Source: a virus. From it: a stretch of 33,541 bases of DNA. Made by a program: the position numbers and the translations under genes. The notes under the pieces are model-generated. The model saw only the letters and a list, made by a program, of their open reading frames with translations, ran no database searches and was not told where the DNA came from. Of the stretch, positions 8,201 to 16,214 are shown piece after piece; position 1 is the first letter of the stretch; each line of letters opens with the position of its first letter. Location: positions 1 through 33,541 of the IMG/VR virus record IMGVR_UViG_3300030118_006691, one strand, 5' to 3'.

Positions 8201-11200
8201 TGCAGACTTCGACATTGTTAACAATACGCTTAAGTTTGAGAATAGAAGAAGTGGGTCACTCAACATAGTTGACGCACTTCCTACAGCTCCTTTCTTTGTT
8301 ACAATTAATCAACTTTTAGATGCAAGATTTTATAACAACAATAGCTTCTATGTAAACGGTTCAGAGTTTACCTATGTTAGAGAGGGTGAGATAACACAGG
8401 ACGAGACTCACATCGACTTAGAGGTACGTCCAAAAAGTGCTTCCTTCACTAGGCTTTTTGTTGATGGGGTAGAAAAATCATCTGGTCAGTTTTCTGTAAA
8501 CTTAAACGTTAATCAAACTCAAAATGCAAATATTGTTTATAGTCGCGCTGCTTCAGATACTGTTTTCAGAGCTGAAGTTGACTATTATACTGTGCCTGCT
8601 ATTGAAATTGGAGATAATGTACAGGCTTCCTCTGGTAATGTCTTTGCAGTAATCAACACTAGCTTTGACCCCTCTAGTTTAGCATTTAATGCTGCGCTTA
8701 CTGCAAATTCTGTATTCAGAATACAGTTAGCATCAACACCTAAAGCTAACTTAGCTGGCTTATCTTTTGTTAATATATCTCCTGATCCTGTTGGTACTTT
8801 GAATAATATTAATGGAGGAGCTTGCACCTTAGATTTTGACCCCGCAACTTTCCCTGGTAATTTCAAACTGGCAAATAATAGAATATATAATCTTAATATT
8901 GGATCGGAATTTGAAAAGCTATTCTTAACAAAAGACTTAACTATTCCAAATTTACCTGTGGGTGTTACAACCGTCAAAGCAAGAAATAAAACTAGGTTAG
9001 GCAGATTTAGTGCTTTTAATACTAAATCAGTGGTTGTTGAGGGAATTCCAATCCAAAAGGTAACGGGCCTTACAGTAACAGAATCTCTGTATAGAGAGCA
9101 AACGGGTGGAGTTGCCGTAAGAGCAACAGTTCAGTTTGATCATATTCAAGGTCAACAAGTAACTGATTATGAAATCTCCTACAGGTTAGATAACGTTGAT
9201 AATGTTGGGGCTGATGACGGAGGAGCTGACCTTACATCATTTAATACTGTCAAAGTACCGGCCACAGGGGTTGACTCTGATGGAAAAATTAGATTTACCG
9301 TAAACGGAATCAATAGAGGAACAACTTCAGATACCAACACAATATTCTTTAGAATTGTACCTTTAAACAAAGAGATTAGAGGAATAATCGCTACAACAAG
9401 TAAATCAATTGTTGGAAAAACCGCAAAACCTGCAAATGTATTTAACTTTACAGGAGGTCAGCAGACTGATCAGATCACTCTTTTATGGCAGTATGAGAGA
9501 CAGCCAGATGGTGAGTTACTTGACCTTGATTTGAAAGAGGTTATTATTCGTAGGGCTCCTGGAAATGTTGCTCTTACCCTTGAGAACTTTATTGCAGCTG
9601 AACCTTTAGTTACTGTTTCAGCTGGCACTGCAAGAAAATCTATTCCAATTGACATATTTGGACAGTTTACTTATTTGGTTAGAACTAGAGATACTAGTGG
9701 AAACTTTAGTGAAAGTGTGACAGGTATTGCATTGACCACTACTCGACCAGCTAGAGCAACTGTTGTAGCAGCATTTAATGAAGATTCTCCATCTGTTACT
9801 TTTGCAGGAATAGCTAATGATAATCTTGGAGAAGAAAACTTCCCCTCGTTTGCTAACTCAAACACCGGAGGTTTATCGTTTAACGCTTCTGCGACTGGTG
9901 GAGCTGCAGCCGCATTTAACTCAAGTCTAGTGGACAACGCTAATGGAACTTCGACAGGATTTGCTGCGGTATCTGGATCGCCTACTGATTTGATAGCAGT
10001 GAGCAGTGGTGAATATATTACCCAGATAAGAGACTTTGGAGCGGTGATCACGGGGTCAGTTCAGGTTGATATTGAAGGTACTCAAGAGATACAAACAACT
10101 TTTAACGATGAAAAAACAGTGATTCTATCTGGTGTGACAGAAGAATCTACAAAATCTAATGTGTTACATGATGTTAATTTTGGCGGCATAGGTCACGTGT
10201 TGGGCGTTTCTAACTCTTCCGTGATTAATCCAAGGTTTGATTCAAACAACGAAACTTTCATGTCAGGCGGTGCTGATGGTAATGTTTTTGCCATCGTTAA
10301 TGATGGTCAGTTTGTAGGCAATGTTATCCCAATTTCAACTATTACAAAGGCTTCAACTGCTAGAGTCACAACCACAGGTTCTGAGCACGGAATAAGCTCT
10401 ACAGGGGCTCCAGGAACTAGAGTAATTGTACATGATGTTGTTGGAATGTCTGAGATTAATGACAGGGAGCTTTTTGCAAAACGAATTAACGCAACTACCG
10501 TGGATTTATTTACTGACTCTGGGTTAACTACAGGTTTGAATTCTTCTGGGTTTGGCACGTTTACGAGTGGGGGAGTGTTAGATCAAGGCGACTTCTCTAA
10601 CGCAAATTCATTTGCCTTCATAGCTGGAACCATTAACGCAACAGCTATTGAACTTGGTGCTTCCTTCTTTGCAAATGGTGATCCTACAGGCTCTAATGCA
10701 TTTTCAAATATTACAAGTAGTAGCAATAACTATAAACTTGTTAATTTAATTCAGTTCAATGATAAAGGCTCTGGTGATACGTTTGCTGGTACTTTAGGGG
10801 CTGTTCAGTCCCAAACTTTAATTAGAACGACTGAAGCAGCAAATACAGCTTTATACCCTAATCAAAATGGTAACGTTGATATCACACAGTTTACTGGATT
10901 CAGCGTAAATGAAGGTTTTCAACCATACCAGGCAGGCTCTAGAACTTTTAGACAGTTCCAATTAAAATTTATCGTAAACAACTCGCAGCCTGACCAATTT
11001 GACTTTACAATTGATAAATTTAGATATACAATTGAGAAAGATATTGTAACATTCACTGATACTGTGACCTATGATGGCAGCCCTAAGACAGTTAATTACT
11101 CTGGCAGTGGTTTTTTAAATAGACCTGTGCTCTCTTATGCAGTTTTAACTCAACTAGATGCAGAGGCTAATCCTGCAATCGTAGTTACGACTGCTGCTAC

Positions 11201-11300
11201 AAATGAATCCGCATCATTTAAGTTGATTGCGTCTGACGGGACCGGAGAATATTTAGGCAATAGTAGTGCAACAGTGATGATAACAGCACAAGGAGTTTAA
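5286..11300 (+). CDS. Host-specificity protein, lambda gpJ-like tail tip/central fibre
   Basis: Central tail fibre and receptor-binding protein of the gpJ type. The conserved J block is at residues about 345-395 ('WTQNPVWIIYDILTNKTYGL', then 'FFQVAQYCDACD'), preceded by the N-terminal hub region and followed by 'TLNSLAGSFRSALVYSHGKL' and 'SILTAVEVSYVDP'-type strands. Fibronectin-III-like segments appear around 1255-1500 ('KVTGLTVTES...', 'FFRIVPLNKEI', 'YLVRTRDTSGNFSE'). The last 500 residues are Ser/Thr/Asn/Gly-rich beta structure and probably the variable receptor-binding tip. At 2004 residues it is much longer than lambda J (1132). There is no frame break and no signal peptide. The next gene follows directly at 11,301, with AAGGAG inside the end of this gene as its ribosome site. 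Confidence 0.88.
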   Translation: MSTKSFVKHSNLLVPDIRGAKGGKGGGGSEPREDPNSLFSTDILFITTGIGEGPIYRINPNGPQDIEIQDGSIDDLINLDGDGQENNEKFKTLSATGTTTQDRLDVFGETVITPQQFTSPVTLKKGNLDGVPSSSVTLQNTSPNDWDALKFNFIIPQLQKIEKNGDVLIHTVSLKVTVFNRLGTLEIASATKTITGKTNTPFKFNVTVNIPEASRSTDGYKFTIEKTSDDSDSSSKQEVIKSIGWFEIENAAQAYPRTAHIGYALKAVDEHTNGIPTFTSLIKGLLVKVPSNYNQPILANGEIDWREVEVAATGLNSIGNGYRLQQSGTGTVLTATNPNIYVGAWDGTFVYSWTQNPVWIIYDILTNKTYGLGIPEENIDKYRFFQVAQYCDACDSVTGNFIGVDGLADGTFRHKPKGLFTTVRENQIGIPEGFKIKERRFIMDVTISDENPTMDTLNSLAGSFRSALVYSHGKLTLASDLPDELPIMSFSEVNIKDGSFVITGNKESDILTAVEVSYVDPTNHYKREVVRIDEAGRNDGINRNVPENVSTLDLPGVTRRSQALRFGQYHIAASKFLKRSINFTTSTDALSLVPGDVISVSQNQTGINYGYGGKISSNSATAGSNANVFLEHYTVPSLADTNFTANSGPLALRVIKMKDDRIDLYLLSNTRFALTASDNVSTGKEFAEVNIIGRFNPITKVFDGASGFSANNSPQKGDLWSFGEIESTGDVYTNKAGKLFKVTSLERVPENEEVNLGAIEYISNVYVDSDTFIDYKPTAYTDIQSAFTVPPPPNFNFQAVPRVLADGSITVDGRITESTERDGFGITFATEFFASSPDETTLVANSTQGTPLSLSVSTANAISAGATPAQLVGKNGFTSSVGEIKLLCNAVSVVDTLGGTVDGNVQLTLEGLNVAFDENFHKHVLNVNDDSVFGGLKGTDFVSIPIKEKSAAQGLLNFVGFAPIVTEVSQNIADFDIVNNTLKFENRRSGSLNIVDALPTAPFFVTINQLLDARFYNNNSFYVNGSEFTYVREGEITQDETHIDLEVRPKSASFTRLFVDGVEKSSGQFSVNLNVNQTQNANIVYSRAASDTVFRAEVDYYTVPAIEIGDNVQASSGNVFAVINTSFDPSSLAFNAALTANSVFRIQLASTPKANLAGLSFVNISPDPVGTLNNINGGACTLDFDPATFPGNFKLANNRIYNLNIGSEFEKLFLTKDLTIPNLPVGVTTVKARNKTRLGRFSAFNTKSVVVEGIPIQKVTGLTVTESLYREQTGGVAVRATVQFDHIQGQQVTDYEISYRLDNVDNVGADDGGADLTSFNTVKVPATGVDSDGKIRFTVNGINRGTTSDTNTIFFRIVPLNKEIRGIIATTSKSIVGKTAKPANVFNFTGGQQTDQITLLWQYERQPDGELLDLDLKEVIIRRAPGNVALTLENFIAAEPLVTVSAGTARKSIPIDIFGQFTYLVRTRDTSGNFSESVTGIALTTTRPARATVVAAFNEDSPSVTFAGIANDNLGEENFPSFANSNTGGLSFNASATGGAAAAFNSSLVDNANGTSTGFAAVSGSPTDLIAVSSGEYITQIRDFGAVITGSVQVDIEGTQEIQTTFNDEKTVILSGVTEESTKSNVLHDVNFGGIGHVLGVSNSSVINPRFDSNNETFMSGGADGNVFAIVNDGQFVGNVIPISTITKASTARVTTTGSEHGISSTGAPGTRVIVHDVVGMSEINDRELFAKRINATTVDLFTDSGLTTGLNSSGFGTFTSGGVLDQGDFSNANSFAFIAGTINATAIELGASFFANGDPTGSNAFSNITSSSNNYKLVNLIQFNDKGSGDTFAGTLGAVQSQTLIRTTEAANTALYPNQNGNVDITQFTGFSVNEGFQPYQAGSRTFRQFQLKFIVNNSQPDQFDFTIDKFRYTIEKDIVTFTDTVTYDGSPKTVNYSGSGFLNRPVLSYAVLTQLDAEANPAIVVTTAATNESASFKLIASDGTGEYLGNSSATVMITAQGV

Positions 11301-12503
11301 ATGGCACTAGTAGATTCAAATACTTTTATTGAACCAACAGCAGGTACGGCACTTAACACTGCTAGAAGCCAGTTCAATAACTCTCTTCGGTCCTTGTTAA
11401 CTAATTTTAGGTCCTCTTCTCCTCCTGTCACTACGAATATTGTCAGATCAGGTGATGCAGCTGGGCCTGAAGATGGCACACTATTTCATATGGCCAACAG
11501 TAATGTTAATGCTATATTTGTGTCTGACTCTACTACTAAAAAAGAGGCTGTACTAGGAGGTAACTTTACTCGTGTAGGCATTGGTAACCGTTTAGAAAAT
11601 GGCGTCGTTGCTATGATGTCTAACGTTACTCACTATGAGATTGGTGAACTTGTTGCTACTGTTTCTGCTGATGTTGGATTAGCAGGTAATGCTAGACTCT
11701 ATCTTAACAAGTCTAACAACCAATCTGCAGCAGATTTTATAGATGTTGGTATTCCTCCTACTAACGGTTCTGTCGTAAATACTATGATCGCAGTCAGTGG
11801 AGTGACTGGAGATAGAATAAATTTCGCCTTTGAGGACGATCATGGAAACTCAGGAGCAAATGCTCAACTTAAAGTTTCCTCTGCATCAAGTAAAAATGCT
11901 GCGATAGCTTTAGGTACAAAAGACACAGCTTCAAACGTTTCACTAGTAAAATTAGCATCTGCAACGGGCGTAAAAGCAGGTGTTAATGTTTTAGATAAAA
12001 CAGGTAAACAGTTTGCTCCTGTGGCTGCTAATACTATCGCAGTTAGCCAGATTACAGGCTCACTATCATCTGATGTTGCGGAGTTGATACCTGCTGGCTC
12101 AGTTATCCTCTGGACTGGAGCGTCAATTCCAAGTGGGTGGTTATCTTGTGACGGTCTTGCTGTAAATAGAACTACGTATGCTGCTCTATTTGCTGTTCTT
12201 GGAACTACCTTTGGTAGTGGAGACGGGTCATCGACTTTTAATTTACCTGATACAAGAGATGTCGTTATTATAGGTAAAGGTCCTAATAACGCACTAAATG
12301 CTGGACCTGGTACATCATTCGACTCCAGCCAAACAGCTACAACAAATTCAGGAAGTGCTTCACTTTCAACTACAACTACATCAGTTAGTTCTGGTGCTAA
12401 AGACGCAGGGTCAGTTAATGTTTTAAATGCTGTATCAGCGGGTGGACACACTCACACTTACAGAATTCCAAGTAGAACCTTGCATTACATAATTAAAACA
12501 TAG
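11301..12503 (+). CDS. Tail fibre protein with C-terminal tail-collar domain
   Basis: Fibre protein. Residues about 262-310 match the phage tail collar domain (PF07484 type): 'AGSVILWTGASIPSGWLSCD', then 'YAALFAVLGTTFGSGDGSS' and 'FNLPDTRD'. After this come a Ser/Thr-rich spacer and a C-terminal 'GGHTHTYRIPSRTLHYIIKT' tip; the HTHT motif and the 'HYIIKT' end are usual in collar-type fibres and the histidines may hold metal in a trimer. Residues 80-200 ('GELVATVSADVGLAGNARLY') are beta-rich. ATG lies right after an AAGGAG located in the last codons of the J gene. Likely a side fibre or receptor-binding accessory working with J. Confidence 0.85.
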   Translation: MALVDSNTFIEPTAGTALNTARSQFNNSLRSLLTNFRSSSPPVTTNIVRSGDAAGPEDGTLFHMANSNVNAIFVSDSTTKKEAVLGGNFTRVGIGNRLENGVVAMMSNVTHYEIGELVATVSADVGLAGNARLYLNKSNNQSAADFIDVGIPPTNGSVVNTMIAVSGVTGDRINFAFEDDHGNSGANAQLKVSSASSKNAAIALGTKDTASNVSLVKLASATGVKAGVNVLDKTGKQFAPVAANTIAVSQITGSLSSDVAELIPAGSVILWTGASIPSGWLSCDGLAVNRTTYAALFAVLGTTFGSGDGSSTFNLPDTRDVVIIGKGPNNALNAGPGTSFDSSQTATTNSGSASLSTTTTSVSSGAKDAGSVNVLNAVSAGGHTHTYRIPSRTLHYIIKT

Positions 12504-12511
12504 AGGGATAA

Positions 12512-13105
12512 ATGAAAGACTATAAGTATTTAAAATTTAATGTGGATGATATCTCACAATCAATGGTATTTTTTGAATATACCCCAAAAATTGAGGGTGA
12601 AAAAAATAAACTTGTTACAAGAGCAATTCCACTGTCAAAATTATTAGAGGTTGAACAAAAACTTAGTGAATATTTAGAGGGTGATACTGTAGGTATCTAT
12701 TTCGAAGAGAGACCTAATTCTTTAGTATCTGAAAAACACTATGAAGATTTTATGGAACCTTTAGAAGAGGAAATGTATGATTATGTAAGAGAGCTTACGA
12801 AAAGGGCTTGTTTTGATAAAGAGTTTGATGAGCTATTGAAACCTCCTTCTATTGATGAACAGGTTGAAGACTTTATCAAGGAGTTCTTTACCGATGAAGA
12901 CTCTGAAGATATTGAACAAAAAGACTTTTTAGAAGACTTCTTTTCTGAGCTTGAAGAAGAGGCTGAAGACCAACCTTTAGAAACTTCAAAACCTACATCT
13001 AGATCTTTACATAAAGAATTTGATGATGAATTTAATAATAAAACAGCAACTTCAAGAGACTTTTTAGCAGAGTTTTTTGCAGAGATTGAAGAAGACGATA
13101 AATAG
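12512..13105 (+). CDS. Acidic protein with repeated DF(L/I)xEFF motifs, unknown function
   Basis: I do not recognise this family. The protein has 197 residues and is strongly acidic in its second half. Residues 1-110 look folded (beta start, then helices). The C-terminal part carries three copies of an acidic aromatic motif: DFIKEFF (120-126), DFLEDFF (138-144) and DFLAEFF (183-189), each followed by acidic residues, plus related pieces 'FDKEFDEL' (101-108) and 'HKEFDDEF' (167-174). Such spaced short motifs suggest multivalent binding to a partner. Position between two fibre genes suggests a fibre assembly chaperone or fibre partner, but this is inference. Ribosome site GAGGGATAA precedes ATG; the gaps to the neighbours are only 8 and 13 bases. 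Confidence 0.75.
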   Translation: MKDYKYLKFNVDDISQSMVFFEYTPKIEGEKNKLVTRAIPLSKLLEVEQKLSEYLEGDTVGIYFEERPNSLVSEKHYEDFMEPLEEEMYDYVRELTKRACFDKEFDELLKPPSIDEQVEDFIKEFFTDEDSEDIEQKDFLEDFFSELEEEAEDQPLETSKPTSRSLHKEFDDEFNNKTATSRDFLAEFFAEIEEDDK

Positions 13106-13118
13106 TTAGGAGAATCTA

Positions 13119-14417
13119 GTGGCGTTAACTAGAGTTACAAATCAAGTCATAGCAGCAAACGCGCTTAGCGCAGAAAAGATTGCAAATGCCACGATTGTAA
13201 GCAGGCATTTAGCTGAACAGTCTGTTGAATTAAAACATCTAGCTTCTAGTGCAAACTCGACTGCAGATGTCTCTGCGATTCAAGATAATACCATTAGACT
13301 CCAAGCTAATCTAGCTGCTAATGTAGCAGCTGCTCAGTCTAATACAACAGCTGTTGAAGCAAGAAGAGTTGCCAATATCGCTGGAGCTGTTTCAACTATT
13401 ACCACAGCAGATCTAACTGCATCTAGAGCGCTCCAATCTGGCTCTGGCGGTAAAATTGAGGTTTCCGCTGTTACCTCAACAGAACTTGGACATCTAGATG
13501 GTGTCACTTCTGCTATCCAAACGCAGATAGACGGAGTTGAATCTAGAAGAGCTGCTAATTTAACTAGCGCCACATTCACAGGAGAAGTGAATGTTAATGA
13601 TGATTTAATCGTTGCTGGAAATTTAACCGTAAGTGGAGATACCACAACTGCTAATTCTATCAACTTGGTTGTCGAAGATAGAATTATTATGCTGGCTAAC
13701 TCTGTAACAGGGTCGCCTTCTCAAGACATTGGAATTTTTATGAATCGTGGAAATCAAGGCAACGCCGCCTTTTTCTATGACGAACAGACCCAATCTTTTG
13801 TAGTAGCAGACACAAAGAGCCCCATGACGAATACGCTAGTGTCTGTCGTTACCTTGTCTAATTTATCAGTTGGTACTCTCTCTTTTAATGGAGCTGACCT
13901 TAATACCGCAATAACTAACAATGTAACTGCCTTAAATAACGAAGACACAGCTTTACAAGCAAGACTAACTACTAATGCGACTGCACTTATAGCAGAAGAT
14001 ACAGCCTTACAAGCTAGAATCACCGCAAACAATACTTTACTACACGCTAATGACTTTATAACATTTACTAGATTGAACGCTAATCTTAATGCTGTGTCTG
14101 CTAACGTTGAGATTCGTAATACACAACTGAATGCAAATATTGATGTAGTTCAAGATAATGTTGCAGCTTTAGGCGGTGGTGGAACTTTCTTTAAACCCTT
14201 TATGAATGTAAACGTAGCACTTGGGACATCTAATGTGTTCTTTGTAGGCCAAAATACGACGTCAGATGATAATGTTCTTACAGTCACGTTAGATGGTATA
14301 GTACAATCTAATTCTGAGTTTGTAATGCATCACTCGAATGATACAATTCAGTTTAAAGACGCTAGTATTCCTAGCGGAACAAAAGTGACAATATTATCAA
14401 TGATAGGCGTTGCATGA
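13119..14417 (+). CDS. Tail fibre / structural protein with repeat motifs
   Basis: Probable fibre or tail-associated structural protein (432 residues). The N-terminus ('MALTRVTNQVIAANALSAEK') and the segment 'ELGHLDGVTSAIQTQIDG' (about 122-140) are of the type I know from marine phage fibres. A beta part follows ('FTGEVNVNDDLIVAGNLTVS'), then two near-identical 'EDTALQAR(L/I)T' repeats around 275-305 and Asn/Ala-rich heptad-like stretches up to 350, consistent with a trimeric coiled coil. The C-terminal 75 residues form a compact beta domain. The start is GTG at 13119, supported by AGGAGA eight bases before. The gene ends in ATGA, sharing four bases with the radical SAM gene, so the two are translationally coupled. 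Confidence 0.75.
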   Translation: MALTRVTNQVIAANALSAEKIANATIVSRHLAEQSVELKHLASSANSTADVSAIQDNTIRLQANLAANVAAAQSNTTAVEARRVANIAGAVSTITTADLTASRALQSGSGGKIEVSAVTSTELGHLDGVTSAIQTQIDGVESRRAANLTSATFTGEVNVNDDLIVAGNLTVSGDTTTANSINLVVEDRIIMLANSVTGSPSQDIGIFMNRGNQGNAAFFYDEQTQSFVVADTKSPMTNTLVSVVTLSNLSVGTLSFNGADLNTAITNNVTALNNEDTALQARLTTNATALIAEDTALQARITANNTLLHANDFITFTRLNANLNAVSANVEIRNTQLNANIDVVQDNVAALGGGGTFFKPFMNVNVALGTSNVFFVGQNTTSDDNVLTVTLDGIVQSNSEFVMHHSNDTIQFKDASIPSGTKVTILSMIGVA

Positions 14418-15403
14418 GGAAATACAGACAACTGACTACAGAATTAACATTTAGATGTAATGCTAAATGTCCTGCTTGTCATAGGCAAAAACCTTTAACG
14501 ATTGACTTGAATGACAAGAAATACACTATCACACTTGATAACTTTAAACAGATTTTTTACCCAGAGTTACTTAAAAATTTAGAGTGGTTGATGTTAAATG
14601 GTAATTTTGGCGATTCTATAATGAATAAGCAGTTTAGACAAATTATTTCTTACGTTAAATCACACGGCACTAAATTAAAAATTCATACAAATGGAGGAAT
14701 TCATGGCGTTGATTACTGGAAAGATGTCGGTTCTATCTTAACTAAACAAGACATAATCAATTTTGATATGGATGGATTAGCTGACACTCATTCAAAGTAT
14801 AGAATCAATACCGAATTTGAAAACGTTTTTAGAAATGCATGTACAGTTATTAATAACTCTGATACTCAGGTGCATTGGAAGTATATTGTATTTGAACATA
14901 ATAGGCATCAAGTTGAAGAGGCTAGAGAGTTAGCAAGAAAACATAATTTTCATACTTTCTCAACTGTCAAAACTTCAAGAGATGTGTTTGCCCCTAAAAG
15001 TGGTAAGTTTGTTCATGCTAAAAAGACAGACGCATATGAAAAAGCTGATAAAGTTATAAGGTGTGTTTGGGATGATTGGGGCAAGTGGTATATATCACCT
15101 GAAGGTTTAGTGTTTAGGTGTTGTTGGACTGGTGGTCATTATTATGACCAAGGCGAAAAGAGGTTTTACTATCCTCCTAAGTTTGAACAAATGTTTAATG
15201 GACTTCATGTTCCTTTAGAAAAAATTCTAAGCTATGAATATTGGACTAAACTACAAAATTATTTGAAAGGTTATGAGCGCTCATTCAAGATGTGCAAGTC
15301 TCAGTGCGGTAAGATTGTTTCTTCTATAGAGAAAGAAGAAGATAATCTTAAAACTGGTAAAAAAACATATTTTGATTCTCACGCTGAAAATAGTCAAAGA
15401 TGA
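14414..15403 (+). CDS. Radical SAM protein with C-terminal twitch/SPASM-like cluster
   Basis: Second radical SAM enzyme of the window (329 residues). The SAM cluster motif CX3CX2C is Cys15, Cys19, Cys22 ('CNAKCPAC'), with 'NGNFGD' in place of GGEP and 'IHTNGG' as the next strand. The C-terminal part holds Cys217, Cys236, Cys237, Cys294 and Cys298 ('IRCVWDDWGKWYISPEG', 'RCCW', 'MCKSQC'), an auxiliary-cluster domain of the twitch/SPASM kind, common in peptide-modifying enzymes. It differs from the first radical SAM gene in length and in where the auxiliary domain lies, so it is not a recent copy. ATG overlaps the fibre stop (ATGA), and its stop overlaps the next small gene the same way. Substrate unknown; the coupled neighbours are the obvious candidates. 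Confidence 0.88.
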   Translation: MRKYRQLTTELTFRCNAKCPACHRQKPLTIDLNDKKYTITLDNFKQIFYPELLKNLEWLMLNGNFGDSIMNKQFRQIISYVKSHGTKLKIHTNGGIHGVDYWKDVGSILTKQDIINFDMDGLADTHSKYRINTEFENVFRNACTVINNSDTQVHWKYIVFEHNRHQVEEARELARKHNFHTFSTVKTSRDVFAPKSGKFVHAKKTDAYEKADKVIRCVWDDWGKWYISPEGLVFRCCWTGGHYYDQGEKRFYYPPKFEQMFNGLHVPLEKILSYEYWTKLQNYLKGYERSFKMCKSQCGKIVSSIEKEEDNLKTGKKTYFDSHAENSQR

Positions 15404-15603
15404 AAACAGTAATTAAAAAGGGAAAATTTAAGTTTGTTAGGCCCATTAATAGGGGTATTCGACGTAATGAAAAAATTAGAAAACTTGCCACCTCTGGAAA
15501 ATTAGGTTATCCTACACTTGAAAGATTTATTGCAAGGGAACGTTCGCTTGGGTATCCTATAAAGTACTCCAAGCCAATTGGTTTTAAAAGGAAACGCAGA
15601 TGA
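15400..15603 (+). CDS. Small basic protein, unknown function
   Basis: A 67-residue very basic protein: about a third of residues are Lys or Arg, including 'RRNEKIRKLA' and a C-terminal 'KRKRR'. It has no Cys and no hydrophobic segment. It overlaps the radical SAM gene by four bases (ATGA) and the next gene by four bases (ATGA), so all three should be made together. It could bind nucleic acid, be a virion component, or be a substrate of the radical SAM enzyme. The sequence does not decide, and I do not recognise a family with certainty. Confidence 0.7.
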   Translation: MKTVIKKGKFKFVRPINRGIRRNEKIRKLATSGKLGYPTLERFIARERSLGYPIKYSKPIGFKRKRR

Positions 15604-16214
15604 TTACAAAAGATGGACACACTGATGTAGCTTCCTCTCGCAGGATGTGTATGACAATAATCGAAGATGCTGAAGATATTATGAAGGCTCTTCCAAGAGA
15701 TATGGAAGCCTCACTTCCTACCTGGTGGACAAATAAACTAGCTACAACGGCAGCCTATATTAATAGTGCTCGTGACTATTTAGTTTTTATGGGGAACCCG
15801 CCAGCGTCAGAGGTTGTGACTGAGACAACTCCTATGGTAGCAGATGATCAAGTTGTAGTTGGAGAGTTCATGTCTAAGCACTTTGACATCTGTCCTAGTG
15901 CCGTTGCACTTTATAAAGACATTGAGCCAAGTGCTTTAGCGGTTGAGTCTGCAATGTTACATGATTTATTGTTTAAAATTGAAAAACAAGCAATTACAGC
16001 TAATTTAGCAACTCCAGAGATGGTCGATAAAGCTCAACACTATGCAGACATGATTAATGAGTTAGCAGAGGAAATGGATTTAGTTGATGAACACTCATAT
16101 GTTGAGGATGTACACATGGCTAAAATGAAAGAGCTTGCTGAGAATGCTGTCGAAGATGATGAGGAGGAAGATGATATGATGCCTCCGTCTGTAAGGATGA
16201 TGAATGCCTCTTAA
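15600..16214 (+). CDS. Conserved marine-phage-type protein with acidic tail, unknown function
   Basis: A 204-residue, mostly helical protein. The N-terminal block with 'DGHTDVASSRRMC' and 'LPTWWTNKLATTAAYINSAR' is one I associate with a protein of unknown function recurring in marine phage structural regions. Residues 70-180 are helical, and the C-terminus carries an acidic run (EDDEEEDD) followed by 'MMPPSVRMMNAS'. It overlaps the previous gene by four bases (ATGA) and the next by 11. The strongly acidic tail lies next to strongly basic small proteins on both sides, which could pair by charge; this is a guess. Confidence 0.7.
   Translation: MITKDGHTDVASSRRMCMTIIEDAEDIMKALPRDMEASLPTWWTNKLATTAAYINSARDYLVFMGNPPASEVVTETTPMVADDQVVVGEFMSKHFDICPSAVALYKDIEPSALAVESAMLHDLLFKIEKQAITANLATPEMVDKAQHYADMINELAEEMDLVDEHSYVEDVHMAKMKELAENAVEDDEEEDDMMPPSVRMMNAS

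Noticed and set aside
9671-10051. 126-residue open frame on the minus strand inside the J-like gene
   Set aside because: Mirror of Ser/Thr/Ala-rich coding sequence with no motif; the same goes for similar frames at 4794-5171, 8585-8977 and 13334-13663.
11864-12451. 195-residue open frame on the minus strand inside the collar fibre gene
   Set aside because: It is a shadow of a clear coding gene; its product is Pro/Ala/Val/Ser-rich low complexity with no family motif, and it would lie alone against a dense rightward operon.
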